A DNA stretch of 41,440 nt from the IMG/VR virus record IMGVR_UViG_3300025407_000008, positions 1-41,440 of that record; one strand, given 5' to 3'. This document shows positions 26,881 through 36,538 of the stretch, one piece after another (the first letter of the stretch is position 1; each line of letters begins with the position of its first letter). Origin of the DNA: a virus. Position numbers and translations under genes: made by a program. Below the pieces are notes generated by a model. It saw only the letters and a list, made by a program, of their open reading frames with translations, was not told the DNA's origin and ran no database searches.

Positions 26881-28648
26881 ACTAAGCACCAAGGTTCGCA
26901 AGTTACGCGACCATTACCATTCACGCGATTCGCGCTGGGCTGATCTTCTTGCTATTCGTCAAGGAGACATTCAGCAAGTATTTCCAGGACAATTCCCTGA
27001 AGAATTTCCTAAGCCTATGGTGGCTAACTTCATTGATATTGCCGCACGCGATGTAGCAGAAGTTATTGCTCCGCTTCCAGCATTCAACTGCGATACAACA
27101 GACGCTATCTCAGATCGTGCTAGAAAGAAAGCCGATAAACGCACCATGATTGCCGCTGGCTATCGTGATACTGCAAACCTTCAGACTTTGATGTACACAG
27201 GTGCTGACCGTTACCTTACCTATGGAATGCTAGCATTTATCGTTGAGCCTGATTATGAGAATAATCGCCCAATGATTCGTATTGATAACCCAATCGGAAC
27301 ATACCCAGAGTATGATCGTTTTGGTAAGTTAATCTCATACACACGTCGCTACAAGAAGACTGTCCGTGAGTTGGTCAATGACTATCCTGAGTATGAGTCA
27401 GTCATCAAAGGACCTTACGAGACTCGTAACTCAGAGCGTATCCTTGAAGTCTATCGCTATCAGGACAAAGAAGAACTAGTTCTATTCATCCCTGAGCGTA
27501 ACAACTTTATCCTAGATCGTGCTAAAAATGTCATTGGCGAATTGCCTATTGTCATCGCTACTCGTCCTGGTATTGACTCTGACGAGAATCAACGCGGACA
27601 ATTTGATGATATTATGTGGCTACAAGTAGCCCGTGCTAGATTTGCTACACTTCAATTGGAAGCAGCACAGAAATCTGTACAGGCTCCGTTTGCTTTGCCT
27701 TCTGATGTGAATGTACTTGAGATTGGTCCAGATGCAACTATCCGCTCTGCCAATCCTGAAAAGATTCGCCGTGTTGGTCTTGAGATTCCACCAGGAATAT
27801 TTCAAGAGACAGCACAACTAGATCAAGAACTACGCGTTGGCGCACGTTACCCACAAGGTCGTCTAGGACAGCAATCAGGTTCTATCGTTACAGGCCGTGG
27901 TGTAGAAGCACTCATGGGTGGCTTTGATACTCAAGTTAAAACTGCTCAAGCAGTATTTGCTGAAGTATTTCGCCACGTTATGCGCATCTGTTTCATGATG
28001 GATGAAAAACTTTTTGGTGATGTTGAGAAGGAAGTACGCGGTGTAAATGCCGGTGCGCCTTATGAAATTACATACACACCTAAGAAAGATATTCAAGGCG
28101 ATTACTGGTGTGACGTATCTTACGGCATGATGGCTGGACTAGATCCAAACCGTGCTTTGGTATTTGGATTGCAAGCTCGTGGAGATAAGTTAATCTCACG
28201 CGATTTCTTGCGTCGTCAAATGCCTTGGGAAATGAACGTAACCCAAGAAGAAGAAAAGGTTGAAGTAGAAGCACTACGCGATTCGCTTATGGCGGCAGTT
28301 GGTGCTTACGCAAATGCTATTCCTTCACTTGCAGCGCAGGGACAAGACCCTTCAAAGGCAATCAATGCAATTGCCGCAGCGATTAAGGGTCGTCAAGCAG
28401 GAGATAACATTGAAGATGTTATTGCCGCTGCTTTCGCACCTGCACCACAACCAAAATCCCCAGAAGTCGCAGCCGCTGGTGCGGCGCCTCAAGGCGCCCC
28501 AGGACAGGCTCCTGCTGGGGTACCTATGCCGCAAGGCGCACCACAAGGTGGCGCGCAACCATCTGCCCTGCAAAATCTATTAGCAGGACTTTCATCTTCT
28601 GGCGCACCGCAGTTATCTGCCAATGTTGCTAGAAGGCAACCAGTCTAG
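26861..28648 (+). CDS. Portal protein
   Basis: A 595-residue protein with a GTG start within the terminase gene. It has the features of actinophage portals: an N-terminal helical part (LRDHYHSRDSRWADLLAIRQ), a central domain with ADRYLTYGMLAFIVEPDYEN and RIDNPIGTYPEYDRFGKLIS, and the crown-side helix after QSGSIVTGRGVEALMGG. The last 90 residues are Ala/Pro/Gln/Gly-rich and disordered. Portals form the dodecameric DNA gate of the capsid, and position directly after terminase fits. A hairpin spans the stop codon. Confidence 0.85.
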   Translation: MAIEIGELSTKVRKLRDHYHSRDSRWADLLAIRQGDIQQVFPGQFPEEFPKPMVANFIDIAARDVAEVIAPLPAFNCDTTDAISDRARKKADKRTMIAAGYRDTANLQTLMYTGADRYLTYGMLAFIVEPDYENNRPMIRIDNPIGTYPEYDRFGKLISYTRRYKKTVRELVNDYPEYESVIKGPYETRNSERILEVYRYQDKEELVLFIPERNNFILDRAKNVIGELPIVIATRPGIDSDENQRGQFDDIMWLQVARARFATLQLEAAQKSVQAPFALPSDVNVLEIGPDATIRSANPEKIRRVGLEIPPGIFQETAQLDQELRVGARYPQGRLGQQSGSIVTGRGVEALMGGFDTQVKTAQAVFAEVFRHVMRICFMMDEKLFGDVEKEVRGVNAGAPYEITYTPKKDIQGDYWCDVSYGMMAGLDPNRALVFGLQARGDKLISRDFLRRQMPWEMNVTQEEEKVEVEALRDSLMAAVGAYANAIPSLAAQGQDPSKAINAIAAAIKGRQAGDNIEDVIAAAFAPAPQPKSPEVAAAGAAPQGAPGQAPAGVPMPQGAPQGGAQPSALQNLLAGLSSSGAPQLSANVARRQPV

Positions 28649-28659
28649 TACTACTGGTT
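28638..28659 (+). other. Stem-loop at the portal stop codon
   Basis: AACCAGT (28638-28644) pairs with ACTGGTT (28653-28659) around an 8-base loop that holds the stop. GTTGC (28625-28629) and GCAAC (28636-28640) offer a competing hairpin. Only three T bases follow, so termination would be weak; it may tune expression of the genes after the portal. Confidence 0.4.
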
Positions 28660-28686
28660 TCCACACAAAACCTATAGGAGAAAAAA

Positions 28687-28893
28687 ATGGCTAAAGTAGC
28701 CCCACAAATGAAGGCAAGCCTTACAACAAAGGTTCCTTCACCAAAGATGCAAGGTGGACATGGTTCATCTGATGCAACAACTCAGAAGACAAAGATCCAA
28801 AAGAAGTCTGGTCCAGTAGGAACAGGCAAGTCTGACATTAAGTACAGCGTACAGCCTTCTGCTACACGCGGAACAAACCCAGGCGCTAAATAA
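28687..28893 (+). CDS. Small basic hypothetical protein
   Basis: A 68-residue protein rich in Lys, Thr, Gly and Pro (MAKVAPQMKASLTTKVPSPK at the start), probably unstructured. AGGAG lies 7 bases before the ATG. It resembles the small basic proteins at 2038-2736 in composition. A packaged linker or DNA-associated role is possible; the family is unknown. Confidence 0.6.
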   Translation: MAKVAPQMKASLTTKVPSPKMQGGHGSSDATTQKTKIQKKSGPVGTGKSDIKYSVQPSATRGTNPGAK

Positions 28894-28895
28894 TT

Positions 28896-29507
28896 ATGGC
28901 GGCAAATAAGCCGCTCCCAGTTAAAAATCGTCCACCACTTATTGACCCAAATTCAACTGCTGGTAAAATTATTACCAATGTTGTACCTGCTTTAATGGGT
29001 GGTGGATTATTAGCCAAGGGAGCCGAAGAAGCCGGTTCTGTAGCCGCTGCTAAAATTGGAGATAAAGTTGCTCAAAGAGTAGCAGAATCTACACCTGCTG
29101 GTAAAATAGGAAAAGCTGGCGGAGAAACAAAATCTATTAAAGTTAGTTCAGATAAGCCAGTAACTGTTTCTCGTACTGTTGATAAGACAAAAGTTACGAC
29201 AACTAGCCCTGATAAAGTAGAATTAACAACTCCCAAAAGAACAGAAGCCCAACGTTTGGGCGACCAACAAAGTGGAGATACAAAACGTTTTAACGCTGTT
29301 GAAAGTGCGCAAACAAACGCACAAGCAGCCGCAAAACCTGTTACAACTTCTGCATCTGCTGCTGATAGAGCTAAAGGAGCAGCTGTTGGATTTGTTGCTG
29401 GAAAAGCATCAACTCCAGCACAACCTAGTTTAAATTCAAATCCAATACGCCAAGCAGGAAATAATACAACAAAATATCATCCAGATAATAAGCCGTCAGG
29501 AAAATAA
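28896..29507 (+). CDS. Low-complexity hypothetical protein with atypical base use
   Basis: A 203-residue protein rich in Ala, Thr, Lys and Gly. Residues 22-42 (GKIITNVVPALMGGGLLAKG) form one hydrophobic stretch, and the rest (TVSRTVDKTKVTTTSPDKVE) looks extended. The gene is more AT-rich than portal or the 1549-residue gene and uses AGA codons and TTA leucines often, so it may be a later acquisition. No family recognised. Position among ejection-type genes suggests a virion protein. Confidence 0.55.
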   Translation: MAANKPLPVKNRPPLIDPNSTAGKIITNVVPALMGGGLLAKGAEEAGSVAAAKIGDKVAQRVAESTPAGKIGKAGGETKSIKVSSDKPVTVSRTVDKTKVTTTSPDKVELTTPKRTEAQRLGDQQSGDTKRFNAVESAQTNAQAAAKPVTTSASAADRAKGAAVGFVAGKASTPAQPSLNSNPIRQAGNNTTKYHPDNKPSGK

Positions 29508-29510
29508 ATT

Positions 29511-29723
29511 ATGCAAAAGGGTGAGCATATCCCTACTCGTTTTAACAAGTGGGACATGTTTGCCCTTTTTGCTGATCTAATTTCTAATATTTTTATAGCG
29601 TTTGCCAATTTTGCAAATGCACTAACTAATATTTTTGACACACAAGCAAGTTTCGTGGAAGACAAAAAAGACTTTCACGAGTATGCGGCTCGGACCATTG
29701 AGACACTACAAGAGGGAGAATGA
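29511..29723 (+). CDS. Small amphipathic or membrane-associated protein
   Basis: A 70-residue protein with a long hydrophobic/aromatic stretch (FALFADLISNIFIAFANFAN, about residues 17-40) between charged ends. It could be one membrane helix or an amphipathic helix used during DNA ejection. The stop overlaps the region of the next start. Not recognised. Confidence 0.55.
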   Translation: MQKGEHIPTRFNKWDMFALFADLISNIFIAFANFANALTNIFDTQASFVEDKKDFHEYAARTIETLQEGE

Positions 29724-29725
29724 CT

Positions 29726-30202
29726 ATGCCACAGGCGAAAAATCCAGCAATGTCATCAGGCCCAGGGGCTTTAAGCCAACGCACCGATGGTGGACCTGCA
29801 TCAAAGCAAGCACAACGGTATATCTCAGGTATGCCTAACTACGGGGATGGACAAGAATTGGCACTGCTTCAACAGCAAGCACCACTCTCTTCATCACCAG
29901 CACCAAAGCCAGCAACACCAGCACAGGTTCGCAATGCTGCTCAGCAATCTGCACCTACTGCTCAAGGAGCTGGACAAGCACAACCAGTAGTACCTTTGCT
30001 TGCCGATACTCAACGTCCTAATGAACCAGTTACTGCCGGTGCAGCAGCAGGTCCTGGCGTTGGCCCAGCAGCCCTTAATTTGCAATCTCCTGACATCGCT
30101 CAGTATCAAACTGCAAAACAAGGCATTCAATCAATGGCGTCAAACCCACAAGCATCTCCTGCACTTAAGGCACTAGCAGCGCGATTTAATCAGGGGTACT
30201 AA
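29726..30202 (+). CDS. Pro/Gln/Ala-rich hypothetical protein
   Basis: A 158-residue protein. ATG 29726 is chosen because GGGAG (29714-29718) lies 7 bases upstream; ATG 29720 would be too close. RYISGMPNYGDGQELALLQQ at about 33-52 is the only folded-looking part, followed by a long Ala/Pro/Gln linker and a C-terminal helix (KALAARFNQGY). It is coupled to the giant gene by a one-base overlap. Probably a virion or assembly protein. Confidence 0.55.
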   Translation: MPQAKNPAMSSGPGALSQRTDGGPASKQAQRYISGMPNYGDGQELALLQQQAPLSSSPAPKPATPAQVRNAAQQSAPTAQGAGQAQPVVPLLADTQRPNEPVTAGAAAGPGVGPAALNLQSPDIAQYQTAKQGIQSMASNPQASPALKALAARFNQGY

Positions 30203-33200
30203 TGCCAGGTACGCCAAACATCAATAATGGTGTAGCACCTGTTATCAATACACCTGCCAATGACATAAATACAACACTTGCAAACCATCCTGGCTTATCA
30301 CAACAGCCTGGACTAGCAAGCGATGTAGCGTCATCTCCAAACCAAGATGGAACAGCAACTACTGTTCTTCATGCCACAAATGTCTCTAGTATGCAACAAG
30401 CTATTCAAGACAATGCCGCAACAAACAATAGTGCTGGCGTATGGCAACAATTATTTGGTGGAGCAGCAAAAGTTGTTAGCGGTGGTTTGGCATGGCTTAA
30501 TAAGCCACTTCAACAGATTCAACAAGATTACAAGTTTATCCACTCAGTATGGGTACGCCACGGAGCTTTAGAAGGCTTAATGGCTGCTGCTGGTGTGGCA
30601 GGTGGCGCTACTCTTGGCGCATTTATAGATCAACCTGGACTTGGCGCAGATTTAGCCGCAGAAGCAGAACGTGGCGTTGCAGGATTATTTGGCAAAACAT
30701 ATCGTGATTCTCTTTCCGATGCTACCAATCCTAACTATCAAGTTTCCTTTGGTCGTGATTTGGCTAACGCCGCAGCACAAGTACCTGGTCTTGGTGATTT
30801 AAAAAATACTAATACCGGTGTAGGTAAAGTAGTTTCAGGTCTTGGCGATGCCGCATTTGACTTTAAACTTGATCCTTTGATGGGCATTGGCAAAGCACGC
30901 ACAGATATTCTTCAAGGTAAGATGCTTACCACTGAAGAGGGTAAATTAGTTACAACCATTAAAGGTCCAATGCGTGGACTAATGAATGGCATTACAGATT
31001 TTCTAGGTCAAAACAGCTTACGTGTATTTTCACCAGATCAACTAGATAGCCTTTATCAAGCTGGCAAAAATCCAACAGTTGCTAACATCCTTGCTGGTAA
31101 TGCTGGCGGAACATATGTTCGCGCATTGAAGGGTATTGCAGATACTCTCAATGACTCAGCCAAAGCTGGATTTGCTCAAGCAGATATTGCTCAAAAGTTT
31201 CCTGGCTTACAAGGAATAGTTCAATATCTTAAGCCATCAGCAGTTACAGGTTCTGCCGTAACAGTAGATGACATTCACAAGGTTTTCCTACAAGCAACAA
31301 CTGACTCTGAAATGATGAAGAATTTCTCAGTCAATGGAGCCACAATGGTTCCAAGCCGTACAGTCGTTCGTGCCGCCCTATCTAATGTAGCAGACAAACT
31401 GCGTCAATGGGATAGCAATAATGAGTTGTATCTTCGTGGCAACCAAGCAAACTTCTTTTTGCCTCGTAAGGGTGAGCAACTAACAGTTGATCCTGCAACT
31501 GGTGCTGTAGTCAACAGTGGAACTGGTCAAACAATTCTACCTGTAGCACTACGCCCATTTAACGGGGATGCTTGGAAGTCTGCTATTGCTGGTAAGGTAC
31601 GCACATTTAGTGGCTACCTTCCATACAACATTGACAGTAAATCACTTGAACTTTCAAATACAAAGTTTGATCCAAACGATCCAGCATCTGCTATCTCAGT
31701 TTATCGTATTGGTCGTTTCTCATTGTCAGATCAATTGGCAAAGCAAAAGGCTACAGAATTTATCAATGGAAACATTGCTGACAAGAAGGATATCTATTCA
31801 AGCCTAGTCAATGAAATGTACAAGGCTGCTGGATTGCCAGATGACCCAGCACTTGCTCAACGCATTATGGATAAGTCCGCTGCGCTAGTACATGGTCCAA
31901 TTGACAAACAAAATTATGGCGTAGGTCTTCTCTCAGATAATCGTGCATCTGTTGCCGAATTTGATGGCAAATCATCACCACAAGGTGCTTTTGAAGATCA
32001 ACGCGGTTACTTTACTATGCCAGACTTTCGTGCTGTCAAAGGCGCTATGCGCGAGATGGGTACATACGGCAAGTTATACGGTAAGATAGATGACTTTGGT
32101 CGTCGTTATATTGACAAGGCTTTTAAGCCTCTCGCTCTACTTACTGGTGGATTTGGTCTGCGTATTGCCGCATCTGAGTTAATCCCAGCAATCTTCCGCT
32201 TTGGTTCAATGGACATTGCTAGGGCTAAAGTTGCCGGTGCCGCAGCTAAGATGAATTACAAACTTGCTGCTGGTGAAGATCAACACATTGTTGAAAATGC
32301 TATTCACGCATTATCAGAAGGCGCTGATCCTGTTGCATATCTACAAAACGCTGCCGATGCTGCACAAGGCAAGCCTATTCGTAAGGCTATTGCTGGTGGA
32401 TTAAACAAGTTAGCAGATGAAAAAGACCTTGATCTAGCAGCTCGTATTACTATTGCAACCAAAGGCCATATGGCTACTGGAGCAACATTTACTGGTTATG
32501 GCATTCCTGCTGAACAGCAAGAGTGGATGCGCCAGATGGTTAACATTCTTGGTCAAGATGGTAAGCGTCGTATTGCTATGCCAAGTGGCGATTATTCTTA
32601 CTTCAGCAATACAGATCCTTCTTTTGCCCTTCATTATTTTACTGAACTTTCAAAGTCAGCAACCACAACATCTCGTAATCAAATTGTTAAAGATGCTCTT
32701 GCTGAACTTAAAAAAGGTTCCACATACGATGAAGCATGGGAAGTGGCTCGTCTTAAGGATGAAGCCCGTATTCGCAAACTAGACTTTAATCATGATAATC
32801 CATCAGTCTTTGGCGCACCTACCAAAGTTGATCCATACGCTTCTGAGCGTAATGTTATGGCTGGATATATCAACGAAGATCCAACGGCTTTCTCCGCTCG
32901 TCGTGTAGACATCATGAAGAACCTATTTACAGGTCGTACTGTAGAAGATGCTAAGACTGGCTTGGCTAGCAATGCCGTCAACCAAAAGTTTATGGAAATG
33001 ATTGCCAATGGTCAAAAGCCTACATTGGAGCAAATCAAGGCTCTTGAGCCTGAGTTACTTCCAAAGGCAGTTGCTGGTCAGCGTTATGACATTATGCCTG
33101 GACCAAACCTAGCACAACGCATTACACAACATGGCTTTGAGTACATTATTGATCCAATCATCAATAACATGTCTCGTCAACCTTTGTTTTTTAACCACGT

Positions 33201-34851
33201 CAAGCAAGAAATGAAAAGCCTTCAATGGGCTTTGGATAATGGCGTAATTAGCGAAGAAGAAGCAACACGCTTGGCTATGACCCGTGCTTCCTTTGCAATG
33301 GTGCCTCAGATCCACAATACTGCACTTCGTACACAATTCTCTGTGTTGGCTAACAACTATTTGCCATTCTACTTTGCGCAAGAGCAAGCTATGCGCCGTG
33401 CTGGATCTTTAATCCTTTCAAATCCTGATGCTTTCCGTCGTTATCAGTTAGTACAACAAGGTATGAATAACCCAGCCTTTGTACAAACTGATGCCAATGG
33501 CAACCGTATTGTTACCGTTCCTTACATCGGTGAACTTGGTGCTATGGCAATGAATGCGGCTAAGGCTATCGGTATGCCGGTAGTTGGCGGATTGCCTGTC
33601 AATATCACAGGTAATTTACAGTCACTTAAAACTGTTTTGCCTGAACTTAACATTCCTGGCGTCTCACCATTTGTATCAATTGCAGCCAATGACCTTGGTT
33701 CACTTGATCCAAACCTAGAGCGTGAAGTAAAGAAGTTGACTGGTGGCGGTGGATTCTCTACAAGCCTATTTGACCAACTTATGCCTAACAGCATTGCTCG
33801 TACTGTCTACCATGTTGCTAATGCCAGCGAGACAGAAACAAGTTTCTATAACGCAATGATGGCTTCAATGGCGTCTGCTATGTACCACAATCAAGTACCA
33901 GCATCTAATGATCCATTAGCACAACAGGCTTTCCTAGATCGTATCAAGAACAATGCTCGTTCTATTATGATTATGAAAGCAATCGTTGGCGCTGTAAGCC
34001 CATTGTCTGCCGCAGTTACTCAAGAAGACTTGGGTCTACGCAACGAGTTTTACAAGATTTTAGATAGCAAGTCACCTGTTACTGGTAAGCCAATGACTTA
34101 CCCAGAAGCACTTGATGTATTCCTTAAAGAGCATGGTAATAGCGCAATTTCTTACACCATCTCTAAGACTCAAGCAGCAGTTAAAGGCGCAACAATGCCT
34201 TATACAGATTCCGCTATCAATTGGATTCAAAACAATAAAAATCTGCTTAGCGGTTTAAATGCCGTAGGAGCAGCATTCCTAGTTCCACAAATAACTAGCG
34301 GCACAGGCGATGCTCAAGCCATCCATGATGAAATTATCAAGATGCACCTTCGTTCACAAGATACGCCTCAACAATTCTTAACTTCATACTATGTCGCAGC
34401 TGGCAATAATGACATTGCCCAACAGCGTACAACACATGATAATGCTATGAATCAATTAAAGGCTAGTGGACAATCAACCACAGCAGAGCGTGCTAATTGG
34501 AATGCTTATATCACTGCATATGGTAAAATGAATCCATTGTGGTGGGATGACTATTCTTCTACTACCCGCACCCACCTTGCTCAAGTAGCGGCTAATGATA
34601 TGCAGCAATTATTTGCTAGCAAGAATTTAGACCAGATTACAAAGCAATATGGAGAGCAAGCAGGGTTAGTTGCTCAGTTGTACAGCGATTGGAACCAACA
34701 CAATAATGCGCTTTCACAAGCCCGTTTAAGTGGTGGTACCGGCGCAGTTACTGCTGAAAAAGATAACTGGCAGATTTACATTAAGGGTATTGCTCAACAA
34801 GTCCCACAACTAAATACTGTTATTAACAGTGTATTTTCAAGGTTAGGATAA
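30202..34851 (+). CDS. Giant (1549-residue) virion protein, probably internal or ejection protein
   Basis: The largest gene of the genome. The N-terminal 60 residues are Asn/Pro/Thr-rich, then an amphipathic or membrane-like stretch appears near 130-150 (EGLMAAAGVAGGATLGAFID). Long helical segments follow, with landmarks such as SELIPAIFRFGSMDIARAKV and LANNYLPFYFAQEQAMRRAG. The C-terminal 250 residues are Gln/Asn/Ala-rich and repetitive (QLYSDWNQHNNALSQARLSG). No transglycosylase or peptidase motif is visible. It lies between portal and capsid genes, and no tail tube or chaperones exist, so an internal core protein that helps DNA cross the envelope is more likely than a tape measure. Confidence 0.6.
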   Translation: MPGTPNINNGVAPVINTPANDINTTLANHPGLSQQPGLASDVASSPNQDGTATTVLHATNVSSMQQAIQDNAATNNSAGVWQQLFGGAAKVVSGGLAWLNKPLQQIQQDYKFIHSVWVRHGALEGLMAAAGVAGGATLGAFIDQPGLGADLAAEAERGVAGLFGKTYRDSLSDATNPNYQVSFGRDLANAAAQVPGLGDLKNTNTGVGKVVSGLGDAAFDFKLDPLMGIGKARTDILQGKMLTTEEGKLVTTIKGPMRGLMNGITDFLGQNSLRVFSPDQLDSLYQAGKNPTVANILAGNAGGTYVRALKGIADTLNDSAKAGFAQADIAQKFPGLQGIVQYLKPSAVTGSAVTVDDIHKVFLQATTDSEMMKNFSVNGATMVPSRTVVRAALSNVADKLRQWDSNNELYLRGNQANFFLPRKGEQLTVDPATGAVVNSGTGQTILPVALRPFNGDAWKSAIAGKVRTFSGYLPYNIDSKSLELSNTKFDPNDPASAISVYRIGRFSLSDQLAKQKATEFINGNIADKKDIYSSLVNEMYKAAGLPDDPALAQRIMDKSAALVHGPIDKQNYGVGLLSDNRASVAEFDGKSSPQGAFEDQRGYFTMPDFRAVKGAMREMGTYGKLYGKIDDFGRRYIDKAFKPLALLTGGFGLRIAASELIPAIFRFGSMDIARAKVAGAAAKMNYKLAAGEDQHIVENAIHALSEGADPVAYLQNAADAAQGKPIRKAIAGGLNKLADEKDLDLAARITIATKGHMATGATFTGYGIPAEQQEWMRQMVNILGQDGKRRIAMPSGDYSYFSNTDPSFALHYFTELSKSATTTSRNQIVKDALAELKKGSTYDEAWEVARLKDEARIRKLDFNHDNPSVFGAPTKVDPYASERNVMAGYINEDPTAFSARRVDIMKNLFTGRTVEDAKTGLASNAVNQKFMEMIANGQKPTLEQIKALEPELLPKAVAGQRYDIMPGPNLAQRITQHGFEYIIDPIINNMSRQPLFFNHVKQEMKSLQWALDNGVISEEEATRLAMTRASFAMVPQIHNTALRTQFSVLANNYLPFYFAQEQAMRRAGSLILSNPDAFRRYQLVQQGMNNPAFVQTDANGNRIVTVPYIGELGAMAMNAAKAIGMPVVGGLPVNITGNLQSLKTVLPELNIPGVSPFVSIAANDLGSLDPNLEREVKKLTGGGGFSTSLFDQLMPNSIARTVYHVANASETETSFYNAMMASMASAMYHNQVPASNDPLAQQAFLDRIKNNARSIMIMKAIVGAVSPLSAAVTQEDLGLRNEFYKILDSKSPVTGKPMTYPEALDVFLKEHGNSAISYTISKTQAAVKGATMPYTDSAINWIQNNKNLLSGLNAVGAAFLVPQITSGTGDAQAIHDEIIKMHLRSQDTPQQFLTSYYVAAGNNDIAQQRTTHDNAMNQLKASGQSTTAERANWNAYITAYGKMNPLWWDDYSSTTRTHLAQVAANDMQQLFASKNLDQITKQYGEQAGLVAQLYSDWNQHNNALSQARLSGGTGAVTAEKDNWQIYIKGIAQQVPQLNTVINSVFSRLG

Positions 34852-34853
34852 TA

Positions 34854-35387
34854 ATGGCGCCAAAACCAAAGGTTACTACAACCACTGTGCCTGCATCATC
34901 ATATGCGATGCAAAACAGTGCTGCTGGTACCACAACAATTGCTGGTCCAACATCTACTAGCCTAGGCGCTTACACACCTGCAATTTCAGCAGCTGGTACA
35001 GGCGCTGCCACAAGCACACGCGTACCAACAATGACATCGGAAATTCAACAACCCGATATTACAACAACTGCTTATATTACAAATCAAGTTTATCAAAATC
35101 TTATGGGTCGTGACGCTACTGCCGATGAGATTGCTCAATATCATCAGCAATTTACAGAGTATGCCAAGACTCACCCTATCTTTACCCGTCAGGCTACATA
35201 TGATCCATCAACTGGATTGCCTTATGTAGCAGTACGAGATATTACAGCCCAAAAGAATCCATTGGCTGAACAAGACTTTATTACAAACATTGTTCGTCAA
35301 GGCGCAGATTCTAAGGCTTATCAAGCAGCAACTGGATACATGGGTGCTATGAACCAAGCAATGCAACAATTCGGGGGTGGCTTCTAA
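34854..35387 (+). CDS. Hypothetical virion protein
   Basis: A 177-residue protein. The first 65 residues are Thr/Ser/Ala-rich and disordered. The rest is a helical unit, AYITNQVYQNLMGRDATADE and IAQYHQQFTEYAKTH, with the YxxLMGRDAT motif known from proteins that carry short calcium-binding-like or collar repeats. It ends QAMQQFGGGF. It is coupled to the following gene by a one-base overlap and probably belongs to the same internal or ejection complex. Confidence 0.55.
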   Translation: MAPKPKVTTTTVPASSYAMQNSAAGTTTIAGPTSTSLGAYTPAISAAGTGAATSTRVPTMTSEIQQPDITTTAYITNQVYQNLMGRDATADEIAQYHQQFTEYAKTHPIFTRQATYDPSTGLPYVAVRDITAQKNPLAEQDFITNIVRQGADSKAYQAATGYMGAMNQAMQQFGGGF

Positions 35388-36538
35388 TGGCTAACACACC
35401 AAAGCCAACTGCTGTTAAAAAAGCACCTGCTAAACCAATTCAAAAGTCTGCACCAGGTGTGCCAGCTCCAACTGGCCCAGCAACAGTTCTTCCTGCTGTA
35501 ACAGGTCCTACCGGCGCATTTAACCCAGCAGATCCAGCATGGCAAAAATTTACTAGCGAGTACGGCGTACCTGCTTCTTACATTCAATCTGATCCAACTG
35601 GAGAATTGCAAAAACTATTCATCACTGCGATGAATCAGCACTACTCAATTGCTCAATTCCAACAAGCATTTATTGCTACTAAGTTTGCTCAAACACACAC
35701 TTCACAATGGCAATCAGCAGAAAAAGATCGTCTTGAAAACGCTGCTTCTTATGCTGATTCATATAACCGTGTATCAGATTACCTATCAACCCTTCAAGGG
35801 CAAATTGGTTACAATGTAGATCCATCACTCATGGGTGCTAATTATGATCCTAACAACCCATCTGCTTCACATATCAATGCCAACTCAACCCACACTTATG
35901 ATCCAAATAATCTTGTTGACTGGACATTGCATAACTATTATGGGCAGAATCTTAACTCAGCAGACATTGCAAATCAGATCAAACAGCACATTATTCAACT
36001 ATCTAAGAATAACCCAAATCAAAAACTTGGTGGAGATAGAGCGGCAAATGTCAATCAGATTCGCTCATGGGCTAAAGATTACGGCCTAAATAGCCTTGTT
36101 CTTCCAGCGGGTGCGACTGGTGCAGATTATGCTACTAACGCAGCCAACAGCATTGAGATGGGTACTACAAATCTTGATACTTGGAAGACAGATTTGATGA
36201 ACCAAGCAGCAAATATCTACAAGCCATTTGCCAAGCAAATCATGGATGGCGTCACTGTAGATTCTTTGGCTGCTCCTTACAAGAATGTTCTTAGCGGTTT
36301 GCTAGAGAATGTAGATCCAAGCAGCATTGACCTTAGCGCACCTACTGGCTATGGCGCAATGGTTGCCAGTGCTTTGAGAGGCACAGATCCTTCTAACCCA
36401 CAAGCTATGTCTTTGGATCAATTTATGACACAAGTCAAGCAACGTCCTGAATGGCTAAATACAACCAATGCTCGTAACAGCCTAATGGATACTGCCACAA
36501 ATATGCTTCGTAACTTTGGATTGGTGGTGGGTCAATAA
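35387..36538 (+). CDS. Hypothetical virion protein
   Basis: A 383-residue protein with a Pro/Ala/Thr-rich lead (to about 45), then a helical body: WQKFTSEYGVPASYIQSDPT, QLQ-type helices, a DYLSTLQGQIGYNVDPSLMG segment and SALRGTDPSNPQAMSLDQF near the end. Resemblance to the 177-residue neighbour (interval of helix plus Gln-rich text) suggests related functions. No catalytic motif seen. It is coupled to both neighbours by one-base overlaps. Confidence 0.55.
   Translation: MANTPKPTAVKKAPAKPIQKSAPGVPAPTGPATVLPAVTGPTGAFNPADPAWQKFTSEYGVPASYIQSDPTGELQKLFITAMNQHYSIAQFQQAFIATKFAQTHTSQWQSAEKDRLENAASYADSYNRVSDYLSTLQGQIGYNVDPSLMGANYDPNNPSASHINANSTHTYDPNNLVDWTLHNYYGQNLNSADIANQIKQHIIQLSKNNPNQKLGGDRAANVNQIRSWAKDYGLNSLVLPAGATGADYATNAANSIEMGTTNLDTWKTDLMNQAANIYKPFAKQIMDGVTVDSLAAPYKNVLSGLLENVDPSSIDLSAPTGYGAMVASALRGTDPSNPQAMSLDQFMTQVKQRPEWLNTTNARNSLMDTATNMLRNFGLVVGQ

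Noticed and set aside
28649-28686. Strong terminator after the portal gene
   Set aside because: The hairpin there has only three T bases after it, and the next gene depends on the same transcript; kept only as a weak stem-loop.
30202-34851. Tape measure protein of a long tail
   Set aside because: No tail tube, tail terminator or chaperone frameshift pair is present, and the gene lies before the capsid genes.
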